Of a stretch of DNA of 34,017 bases, positions 23,349 to 31,533 are shown in pieces (position 1 is the first letter of the stretch; each line of letters begins with the position of its first letter). The DNA lies in NCBI GenBank assembly GCA_017303655.1, contig JAFLCE010000047.1, positions 1 to 34,017 of the forward strand, in the 5' to 3' direction. The DNA comes from Anaerolineae bacterium (lineage in GTDB: Bacteria > Chloroflexota > Anaerolineae > Anaerolineales > Villigracilaceae). The translations under genes and the position numbers were made by a program. The notes under the pieces are model-generated. The model was not told the origin of the DNA and made no database searches. It saw nothing but the letters and a program-made list of their open reading frames with translations.

Positions 23349-24911
23349 TTAATTCTGCAACTGACGAGACCTGCCAAAGAATGCGAACACGATCAACGCC
23401 AGTGCAAGCGGAATGAAGATCTGCGGGTGACCGTTGCTGCGTGCGCCGATGAAATCCAAGTTGGGCACATTGTTCATTGGACCGAGATACCAGAGCGTGA
23501 GATACACGATCTCGAAGGGTTTGCTCGTCCCGCTCCATACGCCGAGGGCAATGGCAAGCGATGGGATGAAGAGTGCGCCGGAAAGCAGGGCGAACAACCC
23601 AACCGAATTACTGTTAATCATGAAGTTCAATGCTGCGCCGCTTCCCATGATGAGGGTGACGATAAATCCCGCCAGCCATTGCGCAGGGAGTTGACGCCAT
23701 AATGGTGAAGCAGAGGAGAACGCAAGTTGTTGCACATTATCACGCGCTTCACGGTTGCCAATGGGAGAGAGCAACAAGATGTGCCATGCCCATGCAAGCG
23801 GTAGTACGATCTGCCGCACATTCTCGATGGGGCTGGCAATGCTTGCGATGATGAGTCCCGCCGCGCCTGCGTACCACCACCAACGTTGACCTTTGACCAG
23901 CAGTTTTAATTCCGCGAGTAAGACGTTGAAGAAACTGAATCGATTCGCGGCGCGATTTAATGCGGTCAAACTTACAGCGGGGGCAGAGGGTCGAAGCGCA
24001 GGTGCAGGCTCGGCTGAGTCGGAGGCGCTGCTCTTTATCCGCTTGGGTTTACTGCGCGAGGGATCGAAACGATCAAAGAAAAGCGCGCCAAAGAGAGTCA
24101 ATGCGACCGCAAACAGGATGAGCGAGAAGCGCATGAAAAGAATGTCTGGAGTCCAGTGAACGCCTTCCCACACGAAGGTGGTGGTGGCGGGTGACATGCC
24201 GCCACCGAGGGTGAAGGAGCCGTCGTAATCGGAATAAAGTGTTGAGACGGCGGTGCTCATTTGGTCAGAGAGCAAGCCCAGCCCGATGGGTTCGAGGGCG
24301 GGATATTTGCTGAGCGTGTCGTTCTCCATGAAGAGTGGCAGGGTGGTGATGAAGAGAAAAAAGTAAACCAGGTTGCCGAAGCCGCCCTGCAAAAATGGAA
24401 TTGTTTCGAATAACACGGCAATGGCAGCCACCAGCATCATCAACGGTGTGGCAATTAATAGGAAGGGTGAAAGAAATGCGGCGAGATTGATCTGTGTGCT
24501 TTCGCCTTGCGAAAATTGGATGACGAGTCCGGCAAGCGCGAGCACGACCACCATCGCCATTAGCACGGCGAAGTTGCTCAATAATTTTCCAATGAGATAC
24601 AACGGACGAGTGAGCGGTGTGGTCGCCATGATCTGACCGACGCCGGTTTCGCGGTCACGCGCCACCGAACCTTTGACGAGATAAAAACCGAACCAGCCAA
24701 GGAAGAATGCGGCAATGAGCGACATCATCGCACCAACCCAAGCCGAGTTGTATTCGCCGCGATATTTGCCCAACTCCAACGCCATATTGCCAATGGCGGT
24801 TTGATAACCGAGGAAGACCACCAAGCCAACCATCACCAAAAAACTATAACGGCGCACGCGCTCTAAAAAATCAGCGCGGGCAAGATGATAGATAATGCGT
24901 GCCGATTTCAT
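23349..24911 (-). CDS. ABC-2-type permease, two-half architecture
   Basis: A 520-residue permease with about 11-12 helices. The first half (about 1-270) starts with an amphipathic ARADFLERVRRYSF segment followed by six helices; GSVARDRETGVGQIMATTPLTRPLYLIGKLLSN is the coupling-helix region of ABC-2 permeases. A polar linker rich in Ser, Pro and Ala (about 280-315) leads to a second set of five helices (330-515). The length is about twice a standard ABC-2 subunit, so it may supply both permease halves. It overlaps the ATPase stop in ATGA. Substrate unknown. Confidence 0.85.
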   Translation of the reverse strand: MKSARIIYHLARADFLERVRRYSFLVMVGLVVFLGYQTAIGNMALELGKYRGEYNSAWVGAMMSLIAAFFLGWFGFYLVKGSVARDRETGVGQIMATTPLTRPLYLIGKLLSNFAVLMAMVVVLALAGLVIQFSQGESTQINLAAFLSPFLLIATPLMMLVAAIAVLFETIPFLQGGFGNLVYFFLFITTLPLFMENDTLSKYPALEPIGLGLLSDQMSTAVSTLYSDYDGSFTLGGGMSPATTTFVWEGVHWTPDILFMRFSLILFAVALTLFGALFFDRFDPSRSKPKRIKSSASDSAEPAPALRPSAPAVSLTALNRAANRFSFFNVLLAELKLLVKGQRWWWYAGAAGLIIASIASPIENVRQIVLPLAWAWHILLLSPIGNREARDNVQQLAFSSASPLWRQLPAQWLAGFIVTLIMGSGAALNFMINSNSVGLFALLSGALFIPSLAIALGVWSGTSKPFEIVYLTLWYLGPMNNVPNLDFIGARSNGHPQIFIPLALALIVFAFFGRSRQLQN

Positions 24912-25777
24912 TGTTTACCACCGATGAAATATAGATAGGCATCTTCGAGATTGGGGCTTACGCTTCGCGACTCTGCCTCGGGTTGGTCGCTGCTCACCAC
25001 GCGGACTTGTACGCCGTCGCTTTTGCGGATCGTTCCGCTGACGATATGTTTGCTTTTGAGCGCGGGCAGGTCTTTGCTTTGAATTGTCCACTCCCAAACT
25101 TTGCCTTCGAGTTCGTTGAGCAAACTTTCAGGCGCGGCTTCACGCAAGAGTTGACCTTTATTCACCAATGCAATATGAGTCGCCGTCGCTTCGACATCCG
25201 AAACGATGTGAGTCGAAAGAATCACAATGCGTTCGCCTGAAAGGTCAGATAATAAATTGCGGAAGCGCACGCGTTCTTCAGGGTCAAGCCCCACAGTCGG
25301 TTCATCTACGATAAGTAACTGCGGGTCGTTGAGTAAAGCCTGAGCGATGCCCACACGCTGTTTCATGCCGCCTGAATATCCGCCCAGCGGACGCTTTGCC
25401 GCATCTTTGAGATTCACAAGTTGCAGTAATTCGTCAATGCGTTTCTTTGCGGTGTTGGCATCCAGTCCTTTAATGGCTGCCATGTATTCGAGAAATTCAA
25501 TGGCGTTCAAATTCGGGTATACACCGAAATCCTGTGGCAAATAGCCGAGCACATCGCGCAAGGCGTCGGGGTTCTTTGCTACATCAATGTCGTTCCACAA
25601 AATTTTTCCATCGGTCGGTTTGGTGATTGTGGCGAGCATGCGCATGAATGTCGATTTGCCCGCACCGTTCGGTCCGAGTAGACCTAAAATGCCAGGTTTA
25701 ATCTCAAGGGAAAAATCTTTTAATCCCCAAAATCCGCGTTTGTATTCTTTACCTAAGTTTTGAATGCTAAGTTTCAT
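24908..25777 (-). CDS. ABC transporter ATP-binding protein
   Basis: A 289-residue ATPase: Walker A GPNGAGKST, Q-loop YLPQDFG, signature YSGGMKQRVGIAQAL, Walker B LLIVDEPTVGLDPE, and H-loop STHIV. A C-terminal extension of about 80 residues follows, typical of ABC-2 exporters. The start is the ATG at 25777 with GGAGA 5 bases upstream; the frame continues to 25840 without a ribosome site. It forms an operon with the permease that follows. Confidence 0.93.
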   Translation of the reverse strand: MKLSIQNLGKEYKRGFWGLKDFSLEIKPGILGLLGPNGAGKSTFMRMLATITKPTDGKILWNDIDVAKNPDALRDVLGYLPQDFGVYPNLNAIEFLEYMAAIKGLDANTAKKRIDELLQLVNLKDAAKRPLGGYSGGMKQRVGIAQALLNDPQLLIVDEPTVGLDPEERVRFRNLLSDLSGERIVILSTHIVSDVEATATHIALVNKGQLLREAAPESLLNELEGKVWEWTIQSKDLPALKSKHIVSGTIRKSDGVQVRVVSSDQPEAESRSVSPNLEDAYLYFIGGKQ

Positions 25778-25885
25778 AAAATCTCCAGAAATGAATTGTA
25801 AGTTGTTTACGAGAGAAGACGCTCTCTGGTTGCAACCCAAATTCTAATTGGGCGCCGTTTAATTGTCCCTGTCTTATCGGCTAGT

Positions 25886-25901
25886 TAAATAAATTTATTT
25901 A
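25886..25901. repeat. AT-rich 16-bp palindrome
   Basis: TAAATAAATTTATTTA is a perfect palindrome touching the stop codon of the small gene on its right. It could terminate that gene or act as an operator. The rest of the gap to the ABC ATPase holds GGTTGCAACC, a second short palindrome, and no gene. Confidence 0.5.
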
Positions 25902-26123
25902 CTAACGGACTTTTTCTTGAGCGGCTTTTTCCAACAAAGAATATCCACTTTCGATTAATCGCTTCACATCCGGACCTGAAACGGGTCTGCCCACTTCGAG
26001 CTTTTCCACCACCCTCAGCATTGCCCCTCTCACTCCACTGGCGCGGTACGCCACCGCTGAATCCGCAGAAATTCGTTCGAGGCGGGAGAGCAGGAATTGT
26101 AGTGTGCGTAGATCTTCGATCAT
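25902..26123 (-). CDS. Small helical protein of unknown function
   Basis: A 73-residue protein (MIEDLRTLQFLLSRLERISA ... LIESGYSLLEKAAQEKVR) with two or three predicted helices and no membrane segment or known motif. I do not recognise the family. The ATG at 26123 is preferred over the frame extension to 26138, because a TACAAT -10 box ends 6 bases before it, making the message leaderless. It may be co-transcribed with the ABC operon 125 bp downstream. Confidence 0.6.
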   Translation of the reverse strand: MIEDLRTLQFLLSRLERISADSAVAYRASGVRGAMLRVVEKLEVGRPVSGPDVKRLIESGYSLLEKAAQEKVR

Positions 26124-26129
26124 GATTTT

Positions 26130-26135
26130 ATTGTA
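26130..26135 (-). promoter_or_regulatory. -10 box (TACAAT) for the small unknown gene
   Basis: TACAAT on the minus strand followed by 6 bases and ATG at 26123. A 28-bp palindrome lies 5 bases upstream of it. Confidence 0.5.
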
Positions 26136-26140
26136 CAACA

Positions 26141-26168
26141 GTAGAGGCGACTCGCGAGTCGCCTCTAC
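26141..26168. repeat. 28-bp perfect GTAG...CTAC palindrome
   Basis: Left arm GTAGAGGCGACTCG, right arm its exact reverse complement. It lies 12 bases past the stop of the Lnt-like gene. Relative to the copy at 29603, arm positions 5 and 10 differ and both changes are compensated in the other arm. Confidence 0.85.
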
Positions 26169-26180
26169 AATCTTTATGCT

Positions 26181-27635
26181 TTATGCAGACTTCTTTTTTC
26201 TCGTCACCCACAACCCGATCAACAAACCGACCAAGCCGAGCAGCATCACATTGCCAACGCCATCTCCAATTGAGGGATATAGCGTGTTCACAGACCCGAT
26301 CGGGGTTTGGACATTTTGAATGCCAGTGAATCCGCTCGCGTTTTCTTCGAACATGTCCACGTGATTGATGACCTTGCCGTATGCATTTGTCACCATCGAT
26401 ACGCCTTCACCTGTCTGGCGGAAGATGCTCATGCCATTCTCCACGGCGCGGAAGGTTGCCATGCCTGCGTGAATGTCTTTCACTTCGCGCCAATCATTCG
26501 AAGGGACGAAGAGCAAGTCCACATTCTGTTCGCCAGCTTGATTGAGCACGTTCGGGAAGTCAGCGTCCCAACAGATGACGGCGCTGAGTTTACCGTAGGG
26601 CGTGTCAATCGTTTGCAGAACGCCGTCGCCTTTGAGCGAGCCTTCAAAATCGTTGCCGCCGTATTTGACATGCGTCAGCACGATCTCGCCGTTCGGGTCA
26701 ATGATGTGGACTTTGTTTTCAGCGGGTTGTTTGCCGAGGTCAAAGACAGGCAGCACGATATAAATATTTTTTTCTTTGGCAAGTGCAGATGCATCCGCGA
26801 TCAACTTCTCAACTTGAGCAGTTGTTCCCATGCCCGCGCCTTCTTGCAGGACGACGATGTTCGCGCCATCCTCTGCCAGCAAGCGGATCTGATTTAGTTC
26901 ATCCGCGTGCAGGTCGGAGATTGCCGCTTCGTTCCCTGCTGAGAATTGATTCATCACCTCGATCAGTTTCCCCGCTGGGAGTGAGAAGCCTGCGATCTGG
27001 GCGGTGTGCGTCGGTTGGGCAGGGAGCAGAGTCCGCCCGAGGCTGAGAGAAAGGATGAGGGCGAGCGACCCAGCAAAAGCCCAGGAAAGAGGCGCGGGTT
27101 TTTTATCCCAAAAATGATTGACGAGGCTGGAGAACCAACTCATCACAAAGGTCACGCCCCATAGACCTGTCACTGAGGCGATCTGCATGGCGGGTAGAAA
27201 ATCGCGTTGGGAGTATGCCATTGCGCCGAAGGTGCCGAAGGGACTGCCGCTGGCGGAGAAGAAATCCATGGCGGTGTTGGCGATGGGGAAGATGAGCGTG
27301 AGCCAGGCGGTGTTGCCGAAGCGGCGATAGTAAATGCGGTCAATGACGTAGGGCAGCAAGCCGAGCGGTGTGGTTAGTAGGAAGAAGCCGACTTCGGCGA
27401 GCGGATGAATTTTGGACATGAAGGTTGCACCCTGCCACGAGATGATGGTGGGGATGGCGGATACTACCCAGAGAAGAAGGAAGTTGCGCCCGGCTTTGTC
27501 GCTTTCGCGGAAGAAGCGCATGACGAAGATGGGGATGATCCATGCTGCGAACGGGAAGTTCCATTTGCCGCCGACGAATAAGCCGAGGATGGCGGCGATT
27601 GCGAGGTAGAAGTAGCGAAGGTTTTTGTTGTTCAT
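26181..27635 (-). CDS. Lnt-like membrane carbon-nitrogen hydrolase
   Basis: A 484-residue protein with six or seven N-terminal membrane helices (1-205), a nitrilase-like domain outside (about 212-445) and one C-terminal helix (462-478), the layout of apolipoprotein N-acyltransferase. The Glu-Lys-Cys triad is visible: Glu265 in VVLQEGAG, Lys324 in LTHVKYGG, Cys355 in AVICWDADFP. It could N-acylate lipoproteins or amidate/hydrolyse another lipid-linked substrate. Overall similarity to classical Lnt is modest, with QEG in place of the WPE-type motif. AGGAG lies 6 bases before the ATG. A TACAAT -10 box is at 27673-27668. Confidence 0.85.
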   Translation of the reverse strand: MNNKNLRYFYLAIAAILGLFVGGKWNFPFAAWIIPIFVMRFFRESDKAGRNFLLLWVVSAIPTIISWQGATFMSKIHPLAEVGFFLLTTPLGLLPYVIDRIYYRRFGNTAWLTLIFPIANTAMDFFSASGSPFGTFGAMAYSQRDFLPAMQIASVTGLWGVTFVMSWFSSLVNHFWDKKPAPLSWAFAGSLALILSLSLGRTLLPAQPTHTAQIAGFSLPAGKLIEVMNQFSAGNEAAISDLHADELNQIRLLAEDGANIVVLQEGAGMGTTAQVEKLIADASALAKEKNIYIVLPVFDLGKQPAENKVHIIDPNGEIVLTHVKYGGNDFEGSLKGDGVLQTIDTPYGKLSAVICWDADFPNVLNQAGEQNVDLLFVPSNDWREVKDIHAGMATFRAVENGMSIFRQTGEGVSMVTNAYGKVINHVDMFEENASGFTGIQNVQTPIGSVNTLYPSIGDGVGNVMLLGLVGLLIGLWVTRKKKSA

Positions 27636-27711
27636 GTGAGGCTCCTGTTTGGTGATTGCCGCTATTGTATGGATTCATCCTTCTCGCCACATCGTCCAAT
27701 CCGTGCGAAAG

Positions 27712-27732
27712 CGGACACTGTCCGTTCGGACA
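27712..27732. promoter_or_regulatory. Candidate operator: three CGGACA half-sites
   Basis: CGGACA (27712-27717), TGTCCG (27719-27724) and CGGACA (27727-27732) form two overlapping inverted repeats. They lie just upstream of the weak -35 region of the sensor kinase promoter, the usual place for an activator such as the NarL-type regulator encoded in the same operon. Confidence 0.5.
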
Positions 27733-27756
27733 ATATGCTGGTGCGCCTGCCGAGAG

Positions 27757-27762
27757 TAAAAT
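27757..27762 (+). promoter_or_regulatory. -10 box (TAAAAT) of the two-component operon
   Basis: TAAAAT followed by 6 bases and ATG at 27769, with no ribosome site; predicted leaderless. Confidence 0.5.
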
Positions 27763-27768
27763 AAGCGC

Positions 27769-28962
27769 ATGGATACAAACTCTCGCCAGGATTCTTTTAT
27801 TGCTTATCCGTTCTACATATTTATTTCATTGCTGCTGGGAAGCATTATTACTTTCAGTATTCGTGAACTTTGGATTTCTGCATCATGGATGTATGCGGTG
27901 GGGTTAGGTATCTTGTTCCTCGCTCATATTGGTTTGTTTTGGATGAACATCCGCGAGTATGAAAACCTGCGCTGGTTCTATTTTTATTACCCTGCCCAGA
28001 TCGTTTTGATCGTCATCATGGTCAACCTGCCTTTTGTGAGCACCATCCATTTGACATTGTTAGGTTCGTCCGTTCTGTGTTTGATCGGCGAGGCATTGGG
28101 GTTGTGGGGCAATACCCGCCGCTCTTTGTATTTGGGAATCTTTTTGTTCGTTTTTATTGTGGGAATGGTGTATCTTCAAGTGGGGCGTGAGGGGATTTGG
28201 ATCGCCATTTCAAACTTGTTGGTTAATGGCGGATTTATCGTGCTGTTGATGGTGATGTACAACCAGCAGTTGGCAGAACGCCAAAAAGCCGTGGAACTTG
28301 CCGAAAGCCTTGAAAGTGCCAATGCGAAACTGGCGGCTTACAACGCCAAGATCGAATCGCTGACTTTGCAGAATGAACGTCAGCGCATGGCGCGGGAATT
28401 GCACGATACGCTTGCACAGGGTGTGGCGGGGCTGGTCTTGCAGCTCGAAGCGGTGAAAGCGCACCTCGGCGCGAATCGAACCGAACGCGCTTCTGCCATC
28501 GTGGAGCAATCCATCACTCGCGCTCGCAGTACCCTCGCTGAATCGCGTGCCGCCATTGATGACTTGCGTGCCGCGTCTACGAATGTCTCTGATGCAGTTC
28601 GTGAAAAGATCGAACGCTTCAAACAAGCAACGGGTATTTCCTGTGAAATGGAAATCTCTATAAATGAAAATCAACTTCCCTTTGAAACAACAAATCACGC
28701 CCTCAACATCCTGAGCGAATCGCTGACCAACATCGCCCGCCACGCACAGGCGACGCAGGTGAAGGTCGTGTTCATTATTCAAGATCAAAATATGCAGCTC
28801 GAAGTCCGTGACAATGGCATAGGCTTTGATGTGAATCAAAAGCCAGATGGAAGTTACGGTCTGATCGGGATGCACGAACGCGCACGGCTGACAGGCGGCA
28901 TGCTCTCCATTGAATCAAATCAAAGCGGCACATGCATTCAATTCATTGTGGGGAGGTCGTAA
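27769..28962 (+). CDS. NarL-family sensor histidine kinase
   Basis: A 397-residue kinase with five or six N-terminal membrane helices (15-163) and very short outside loops, so it senses the membrane or is intramembrane-sensing like LiaS/DesK. A coiled linker (165-200) leads to the HisKA_3 domain RQRMARELHDTLAQGVAGLV (phosphoacceptor His212) and a HATPase_c domain with SESLTNIARHA, RDNGIGFDV and GSYGLIGMHERA. It overlaps the response regulator start by one base (TAATG). The start is leaderless, 6 bases after TAAAAT. Confidence 0.93.
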   Translation: MDTNSRQDSFIAYPFYIFISLLLGSIITFSIRELWISASWMYAVGLGILFLAHIGLFWMNIREYENLRWFYFYYPAQIVLIVIMVNLPFVSTIHLTLLGSSVLCLIGEALGLWGNTRRSLYLGIFLFVFIVGMVYLQVGREGIWIAISNLLVNGGFIVLLMVMYNQQLAERQKAVELAESLESANAKLAAYNAKIESLTLQNERQRMARELHDTLAQGVAGLVLQLEAVKAHLGANRTERASAIVEQSITRARSTLAESRAAIDDLRAASTNVSDAVREKIERFKQATGISCEMEISINENQLPFETTNHALNILSESLTNIARHAQATQVKVVFIIQDQNMQLEVRDNGIGFDVNQKPDGSYGLIGMHERARLTGGMLSIESNQSGTCIQFIVGRS

Positions 28963-29606
28963 TGATCCGCGTGATGATCACGGATGATCATCTCATTGTC
29001 CGCGAGGGATTGCGGCTGATTCTCGAAACCGCTGATGATATTGAAGTGGTCGGGGAAGCTGTGGATGGGGCGGAGTGTTTGGAACTTGTTTCGAAATTAA
29101 ATCCCCAAGTTATCCTAATGGACTTGCAAATGCCGCGCATGGACGGCATCACTGCCATTGGTCATTTGCGAAAAGATTTTCCCGAAATCGCCATCGTCAT
29201 CCTCACCACCTACAATGAAGATGACTTGATGATCCGTGGTCTGCAATCTGGCGCGCGCGGATATTTGCTCAAAGACTCGAGCCGCGAAAATCTATTGGAT
29301 ACCATCCACGCCGCCGCGAAAGGCGAGACGTTGTTGAAGCCGGAAATCCTCGCCCGCGTACTCGCACCTCAGACTCAAGGCAAGCCTGTGGCTACAACAC
29401 AAAGCGTTTCCACGCTGACAGAGCGCGAACTCGAAGTGTTACAGCTCGCGGCAAAGGGCGAACGTAACAAAGAGATGGCGTACAAGTTGGGAATTACGGA
29501 AAGAACCGTCAAAGCTCACTTGCAAAGTATCTATCAAAAATTTGGGGTCGATTCCCGCGCGGCGGCGGTTGCTGTGGCAGCAGGGAAGGGGTTGTTAAAA
29601 GAGTAG
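28962..29606 (+). CDS. NarL/LuxR-type response regulator
   Basis: A 214-residue regulator. The receiver has the acidic pair Asp8-Asp9, phosphoacceptor Asp54 in VILMDLQMP, and Lys in YLLKDSS. The C-terminal LuxR-type HTH (about 148-210) reads TERELEVLQLAAKGERNKEMAYKLGITERTVKAHL. The start is the ATG at 28962 that overlaps the kinase stop, with GGGAGG upstream, rather than an in-frame ATG at 28932 inside the kinase gene. It likely binds the CGGACA sites at 27712. Its TAG stop is inside the left arm of a 28-bp palindrome. Confidence 0.94.
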   Translation: MIRVMITDDHLIVREGLRLILETADDIEVVGEAVDGAECLELVSKLNPQVILMDLQMPRMDGITAIGHLRKDFPEIAIVILTTYNEDDLMIRGLQSGARGYLLKDSSRENLLDTIHAAAKGETLLKPEILARVLAPQTQGKPVATTQSVSTLTERELEVLQLAAKGERNKEMAYKLGITERTVKAHLQSIYQKFGVDSRAAAVAVAAGKGLLKE

Positions 29607-29630
29607 GGGCGTCTCGCGAGACGCCCCTAC
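29603..29630. repeat. 28-bp perfect palindrome overlapping a stop codon
   Basis: Left arm GTAGGGGCGTCTCG, right arm its exact reverse complement. The response regulator stop TAG is bases 2-4 of the repeat, and the methyltransferase stop is one base beyond its other end. It probably terminates both convergent genes. Confidence 0.88.
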
Positions 29631-29631
29631 A

Positions 29632-30405
29632 TTACGCCAATTTACAAACCGAAATTATAGAGGGACTATCTTTTGTCAGCGAGCTTTTATCCCAATTTCC
29701 ATATTGATGCAGAATCTGAAATCCACTGCGTTCGAGCAGGGCGTTTAATTCCTGCGGGTAGGTGTATCGAATGGCGATATGCGTCACACGTTCCTTCTCC
29801 ACGCCATCTTCTTTCCAGCGGCGATATAAGTTATAGACCAACACCTGCGCAACATGGTCGTATTCTCTTGTCTCTGTAATGCGGACCGTGAAGCCTTTGT
29901 CATTTGTGTAGGTCATCCACTCGGTTTCGTTTAGGTCGGTGGAGCAATCGTCCCAGTTGGGGTTGCGGGTTTCGAAGGCGAAGATACCGTCTGTCGTGAG
30001 ATGCTTGCGGATATTTTGCAACAAATCCTGTTGATCGGCATTGTTTAGAAAGGCTTGAAATGCATTGCCGGTCATGTAAATGAAGTTGAATTTCTCGCTC
30101 AAATCGAAATTGCGGGCATCGCATTGAAACCAGCGGATGGACAAGCCCAACGCTTCGGATTTGTTCCGCGCATGTGCTAACATGGCAGGGACAATATCCA
30201 TGCCGGTGACGAGGATACCTTGTTGGGCTAGGGGAATTGCCACCAAGCCCGTGCCGCATGCCACTTCGAGCGTCGTCCCGCCGACTTGTTTGGCAAGGTT
30301 CGCGTAAAAGTGGTGTGAAGGATGATCTCCGCCAACTTCAAGATCGTAGTTGACCGGGTCAACGAATTCGCCGAGGTAATCTTCTTCGATGGTGAATGTA
30401 GGCAT
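29632..30405 (-). CDS. Class I SAM-dependent methyltransferase
   Basis: A 257-residue methyltransferase with the Rossmann motif I LEVACGTGLVAIPLA, the acidic motif II GMDIVPAML, and FNFIYMTGNAFQAFLN as motif IV region. The C-terminal half contains a beta-rich part (about 150-230) typical of methyltransferases acting on small molecules. Substrate cannot be told. No ribosome site is visible before the ATG; a GGATA pentamer repeat lies 58-85 bp upstream. It converges on the response regulator. Confidence 0.88.
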   Translation of the reverse strand: MPTFTIEEDYLGEFVDPVNYDLEVGGDHPSHHFYANLAKQVGGTTLEVACGTGLVAIPLAQQGILVTGMDIVPAMLAHARNKSEALGLSIRWFQCDARNFDLSEKFNFIYMTGNAFQAFLNNADQQDLLQNIRKHLTTDGIFAFETRNPNWDDCSTDLNETEWMTYTNDKGFTVRITETREYDHVAQVLVYNLYRRWKEDGVEKERVTHIAIRYTYPQELNALLERSGFQILHQYGNWDKSSLTKDSPSIISVCKLA

Positions 30406-30462
30406 AAGGTTGGATCCAGTTTGGGTGGGCTGTCCGCTTTCGGTTAAGGGAGAGGCGGGTTT

Positions 30463-30490
30463 TATCCTATCCTATCCTATCCTATCCTAT
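30463..30490. repeat. Pentanucleotide tandem repeat (TATCC)5
   Basis: Five perfect TATCC copies plus TAT, GGATA on the minus strand. It lies between the ABC permease stop and the methyltransferase start, in the upstream region of the latter. Confidence 0.9.
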
Positions 30491-30498
30491 TCAATTCA

Positions 30499-31533
30499 TT
30501 AAGATTTCAAGCGGCGTGAGACTCGTAGCAGCAATCCAAATAGCAGGGCAAAAAATAAGGCGAAGACCAGCACATTCCAACCGGTCGTGTACGCGTCGCC
30601 GACGGCAAGGCGGGAAAGGGTTGTGATGGGTGAAATGTTCAAGAGGGTGCTGATGCCCACGCCAGCCAACAGCAGCAGGGAGTATGTGAATTGTGAGCGT
30701 TCGCGGTCTTGTAAAAATGCAGCGCTTAGTGCTGCTGAGGTGGAGGAGATGCCCGCAATGACCAACGCCAACAAAAGGATCCAGCCGGTGTTTTGAATGA
30801 CGATGTTGTTGACCTGCATTAACGTCAGCCAGGCAATGCATTGCAAGACGGCAAGAAAGACTGCCGCTGTAATCTTCGCGCCGATCATCCCGCTGATAGT
30901 TAACGGCGCCGAGAGCAAAGTTTGCAGGGTTTTGCCTTCTACTTCTTCCGTGATCATATCAATGGACATGCTCCCGGCAACAAAGGCGGGGAAGAACATC
31001 AGCATGGGAATGAGCACCGAATAGACGAACTCGAAAGATGTCGCGGGTTTGCCTTGCAAGTCGGTATAGCGGACTTCGATGCCTTTTTCTGCCCGCAGAT
31101 AATTTTCATATTGCTTGAGCGGCTCCTGGATCACCATGCGAATCAGCGAACTGATTGTGTCGGAGTCGGGTAAATAAAGTTTGACTTCGGTATTTCCATT
31201 CGCATCGCGAGGGGTATCAACGAGTGCGAGCACCTCACTACGATAAAACCCGGCTTGCGCTTCTTGAATGGTTGGGTATGTTGTAACGCCTAATCCGCGT
31301 TCTCTCATGAGACTAGCCAGTGGGCTTTCGGCATCGCCGACTACGCCAACGCGGATACCTCCATCGCTAAATCGCAGGATGGTATCAGGGTCGTAAAGCG
31401 AGAGCATACCTAGCAACAAGCCCGATGAGAACGAAGCAATGAAGAACTGGATTAGGATCGAAATGATGATGGTGCGGTCACGCAGCACCGAGGTTAATTC
31501 TTTTTTGAAGATCGCTAGAAATGGGAAGATCAT
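30499..31533 (-). CDS. ABC-2-type permease (NatB-like)
   Basis: A 344-residue permease: one N-terminal helix (about 17-42), a large outside domain (45-175), then five helices (about 182-335). The stretch SIDMITEEVEGKTLQTLLSAPLTISGMIGAKI is the ABC-2 coupling region. The layout matches NatB/YhaP-type exporters. It overlaps the upstream permease stop in ATGA. The divergent ATPase at 33201 should energise both permeases. A GGATA repeat lies just past its stop. Confidence 0.87.
   Translation of the reverse strand: MIFPFLAIFKKELTSVLRDRTIIISILIQFFIASFSSGLLLGMLSLYDPDTILRFSDGGIRVGVVGDAESPLASLMRERGLGVTTYPTIQEAQAGFYRSEVLALVDTPRDANGNTEVKLYLPDSDTISSLIRMVIQEPLKQYENYLRAEKGIEVRYTDLQGKPATSFEFVYSVLIPMLMFFPAFVAGSMSIDMITEEVEGKTLQTLLSAPLTISGMIGAKITAAVFLAVLQCIAWLTLMQVNNIVIQNTGWILLLALVIAGISSTSAALSAAFLQDRERSQFTYSLLLLAGVGISTLLNISPITTLSRLAVGDAYTTGWNVLVFALFFALLFGLLLRVSRRLKS

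Noticed and set aside
26307-26897. 196-codon frame antisense to the Lnt-like gene
   Set aside because: It covers the conserved nitrilase domain, and its translation has no recognisable motif.
28210-28875. 221-codon frame antisense to the sensor kinase
   Set aside because: It is the complement of HisKA_3 and HATPase motifs, with no independent support.
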